This document shows positions 60,650 to 64,000 of a DNA stretch of 64,000 bases, piece by piece. The stretch comes from Sphagnum magellanicum (lineage: Eukaryota; Streptophyta; Sphagnopsida; Sphagnales; Sphagnaceae). The notes under the pieces were generated by a model that had not been told where the DNA came from, did not search any database, and was given only the letters and a program-made list of their open reading frames with translations. Numbering within the stretch: position 1 is the stretch's first letter; each line of letters opens with the position of its first letter. The stretch covers positions 10,540,001-10,604,000 of the forward strand of contig CM038919.1 in the NCBI GenBank assembly GCA_021904315.1, given 5' to 3'. The translations under genes and the position numbers were made by a program.

Positions 60650-62310
60650 TAAAGTTTGCAAAATGGTGGAAATTTATCACACACAAAAAAATTACATCAT
60701 TAATTTTTTTTAATTAAAAAAATGGATAATGTTTAATGAGAGGAAAATTTAATAGTTTTCAACTAAATTTGATATTAGAATTGTTTATGTGTTTAATGTT
60801 GGAATTATTATAATTAATTTTAAAAATTTATTCATTTAGAATATCCTTTTTTCTTTGAAATTTGTGATTTTAATTTTTTGACCAATTTTGTTTTTACATT
60901 TCTTTTTGCATTTACATTATTTTTTCCATTTTTTTCCCAACAAGAATTGCCAAGTTAAGAAAACTCGAAACCAAAAAAATATGTTGGTTGTGGGGGGGTA
61001 ATCCAACTATTTAAACCAAAAATTTCACCAAATTAAACTATTTTTATTTTTTAAAAAGTTAAATATATTTTTAAATCATTATAAATATAAATATATCTTA
61101 CAATTTTTTTCAAAATTAAATAATAATTATTTGTACTGTTGTATGATTCATCTTACTAAAAAAAATGGTTTTGTTAATTAAATGGTTATATTGACTACTT
61201 AATTAATGTTTTTCTTATGACCAATTTTTGGCAATTTAAAGGGGCAACAACATTAATAAAGAATTTTTGAAATTTTTTTTTGTCAAATTTAAAATATATA
61301 ATGTCAATTTTTTACAATAAAATATACTAAATAACCATAATATTAAAATATTTAAACAAGTTTCTAACTACACAACTTAAATATAACCAAATGTGGCAAT
61401 TTGTTTTATGGATGATTAGCATTTTAATGTCACAAAAATAAATAAATAAATTGTACCTAATTATACTGGGGAAAATAAAAACTTGCACTTTCACAAAAAT
61501 TAGACATATTTTATATATTGAAAATAGAATTGTAAACTAGTGGAAATTCACCACAAAAAAAACCTTTGGGTACATCATTAATATTTATTTTAAATTATCA
61601 AAAACATTAAATAATGTTTATGATGATTTCAAAAATTGAGCTTAAATGTTTTCAAATAAATTTGATATTGGAATTGTTTATGTGTTTAAGGTTGAAATTA
61701 TGAGAATTAATTTAAAAATTTTACTCATTAGGAGTAACATTATTTTTTTCAAATTTTCAATCCCAATTTTTTGGCAAGCTTTTTGTTGTTTACATTTATC
61801 CTTGAATTTGCACTAATTTTTCCCATTTTTTCCCCAACAAGAATTGCCAAGTTAAGAAAATTTGAAACCAAAACCATGTTGGTTGGGGGGAGGGGAACTA
61901 CTTAAACCAAAAATTTCACCAAATTTAATTTTGTTTCCTTTTACAAAGAAAAAAAATGTAAAATGTATTATTACATCATTAAAAAAAATGTTGTGATTTT
62001 TTTCAAAATTATATAATTAATCATTTTTATTAATGTATGATTAATCTCATTAAACAAATATGGTCTTGATGATTAAATGGCTATATTTACTATTTAATTA
62101 ATGTTTCTTTTATGACCAATTTTTGCCAATTTAAAGAGGCAACAACATATTAAAAAATCTTTTTTGGAAAAAAAGTTTGTTGAGCCAAATTTAAAATGTA
62201 TATATATATTTTTTACAATAAAATACATAAATAACCATAATATTGAAAGATTTAGATAAGTTTCCAACTACACAACTTGTCTATAACCAAATGTGGCAAA
62301 CATGATAAGG
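60650..62310. repeat. Tandem duplication of a roughly 800-bp segment, offset about 895 bp
   Basis: Two direct copies lie at about 60650-61410 and 61535-62305. Shared anchors are TTGTTTATGTGTTTAA (60781 and 61674), CAACAAGAATTGCCAAGTTA (60938 and 61835) and ATAACCATAATATT (61331 and 62231). The offset rises from 893 to 900, so small indels have accumulated. No coding frame or terminal inverted repeats are seen. The copies could be relics of one repeated element. Confidence 0.8.
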
Positions 62311-62344
62311 CTAAACTTTTTCGCCTTTATTCATAAAGTGTTGA

Positions 62345-62425
62345 AATGGGTTGGTGGTTAAAATCTTAGTGTATTTTTATGAGGTCTTGGGTTCAATCTT
62401 GATGGATGCATGTTTTAATGTATTT
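62345..62425 (+). repeat. Possible tRNA-derived SINE fragment
   Basis: TTGGTGGTTAAAATCTTAG (A-box-like) is followed about 30 bases later by GGGTTCAATCTTGA (B-box-like). It sits just after the tandem duplication. There is no stable tRNA fold, so this is only a weak suggestion. Confidence 0.25.
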
Positions 62426-63561
62426 TTTACAAATGTAAGTTACAAACACATACATCATGGTGAATACACAAATATGTACATTATGCATAAATGGTGCAAA
62501 AAACAAATTAAAACTTAAAAATTTTCATAGCATGTAAATTTGTCACTACATGCTATGACAAAAATGTAATTCATGATTCCACAATCTAGGGGGAAAAAAA
62601 ACAAAGAAAAAAGTTATATGATGATGTGGCATGTTATTCCATGTCATAGTAACTTGTGACTTCATATATCCATGTCATAATTTTTTAATTAAAAATTATC
62701 TCGTGTAAGATGCGACTATCTAAAACAACTACAAAATATTTCACTAAAAATGCCAAAACCTTTTTTACCAAAACCATACAAGTTGCATTTTAATCAATTT
62801 TGTCATATTTCACAAAAAATTTAATGAATTTGGGTAGTGGAAAGATACAAGACTTCTTCTTTTGTTCAACTGCTATGCAACTTCATTGTAACTACACCCA
62901 TGATGTCATGCTAATGTCATTAATTGTCATCCATCTATTCAAATTTAACACATGGCATTATGAAGATTTTTACACATTAAAATTATTTTATTTTCGAAAT
63001 ATTGGTCTCCATCATCCATTATGATTATGAACGATGGTCCAAAATTGTGACACATGGCATAATAAAAAAAATTGCCACATGGCATATTGATTATATTTTG
63101 GAATATATTTATTTATTTTAATAGCTAAGTAGTCATACATAACCATAATTAGGTAGGTTGGTAGCTCTTAAAACTTATATACCTATGTAGTTACTTAAGA
63201 CCTACCTACCTAAATAGGTAGAAAAATAGGACCTACTTACTCACTTAGATAGGTAAGTAGGTAGGAAATCACAAGATTAAATGAACTAAAAAATAACCAT
63301 GAATTTATTTTTTTTAATTTTATGTTTTGCCTTTAGGTTAAGTTTTTTTTAGTTCATCCCAAAATGGGACATGTATGTTAATGTGAGAAAATAAGAAAAC
63401 AAGCTTTGTTTATATAGTTTGTAACATAAAATTCGAAAATAAAGCATATGGGTTAAATATTTTAGTTGCAAATTGAATTGCAACATAGGGTAAACCGGCC
63501 GATTACCAAACATTAAAGCATTCAAGGCAAGCTAGATCCAAAAGGAAGGTTCCATTGTTTA
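62426..63561. other. AT-rich DNA with TAGGTAGG and GCCATGTG words
   Basis: No gene is seen. The tracts at 63050-63085 (ACACATGGCAT, GCCACATGGCAT) and at 63140-63260 (TAGGTAGG/CCTACCTA) match, in reverse order and strand, tracts beside the left dispersed repeat at 11240-11530. This suggests one larger shared element. Confidence 0.5.
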
Positions 63562-63873
63562 TAGTGTCCAAGCAAAACTTAAACCCCTTAATGGCACGTA
63601 TGGCGCACTAAAAATCGTCAAAAACGAAATAGAATGGAAAAAGTTACAACCTTCCAAAGTAGAGGGGGTCAAAAACTCAAAAAAACAAGCCACCAAACAT
63701 TACAAAGGCCAATTCCCAAACACCCAAAAATTTCCTTTTATGTTTTTATGTTGTTATCATAGTTCAAAAATGATTTGTAGAACTTTAGGTGGTGTTCCTA
63801 TATCACTTTAAATCATTTAAAATGAATAAGAAATCAAAAAGTTATAAGGTTTGAAAGTAGGAGGGGTCCAAAG
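63562..63873 (-). repeat. Dispersed repeat, right copy (inverted partner of 10678-10990)
   Basis: Read on the minus strand this begins TTTGGACCCCTCCTACTTTC, exactly as the left copy does. It then follows the left copy through the ATTTAAAGTGATATAGGAAC-, GGGTGTTTGGGAATTGGCC- and AAGTTTTGCTTGGAC-like tracts. The length is nearly the same as the left copy (312 against 313 bp). The sequence beyond 63873 runs off the window, so the full extent is unknown. Confidence 0.75.
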
Positions 63874-64000
63874 AGAAAAAAAAAGGAAAAATATGAGTTT
63901 TGTAAGTTAATTTTTTTTTTCTTTTCATTATGTTTTCATTACTCCTTTTCCTTTGCACTTAAAAGATAATTTCTAGAACTTGAGGTAATACCCCCATAAT

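Overview
This is a nuclear window from a land plant, most likely a moss. The best evidence is a complete LEAFY (LFY) gene. At the DNA-contact positions that separate the plant LFY types, it carries the moss-type residues Asp and Cys instead of the His and Arg of flowering plants. A complete plastid-type MurA gene, short GT-AG introns and plant-only families (BPS1/ROH1-like, UPF0496) agree with this. I cannot name the species.

Layout. Positions 1-13300 and 54000-64000 are very AT-rich and hold decayed Ty3/gypsy pieces, two inverted solo LTRs, an 870-bp DNA transposon with an 8-bp target duplication, satellite-like arrays and dispersed repeats. Between them lies a more balanced island (about 13300-54000) with seven genes. 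They are LFY (minus, 3 exons), a PRMT7-type arginine methyltransferase (minus, 15 exons), a SAP-domain THO1/MOS11/SARNP-like mRNA-export protein (plus, 1 coding exon), a ROH1/BPS1-like protein (minus, 2 exons), a UPF0496 protein (minus, 3 exons), plastid MurA (minus, 6 exons) and a TTC27/EMW1-type TPR protein (plus, 21 exons). I rebuilt each exon chain by hand from GT/AG sites and phase, and every chain closes in frame.

The genes do not form an operon or a shared pathway. LFY is a developmental transcription factor, PRMT7 and the SAP protein act in regulation and RNA handling, MurA starts plastid peptidoglycan synthesis, and TTC27 is a housekeeping TPR protein. Two local arrangements stand out. 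PRMT7 and the SAP gene are head to head across a 1.6-kb shared upstream region. The ROH1-like and UPF0496 genes, which may be distantly related helical families, are same-strand neighbours.

The most useful non-coding observations are a miRNA-like hairpin at 44917-45003, the 8741-9610 transposon, an inverted pair of 312-bp dispersed repeats about 53 kb apart that flank the gene island, and an approximately 895-bp tandem duplication at 60650-62310. I found no convincing tRNA, rRNA or CRISPR locus and no clearly novel multi-gene system.
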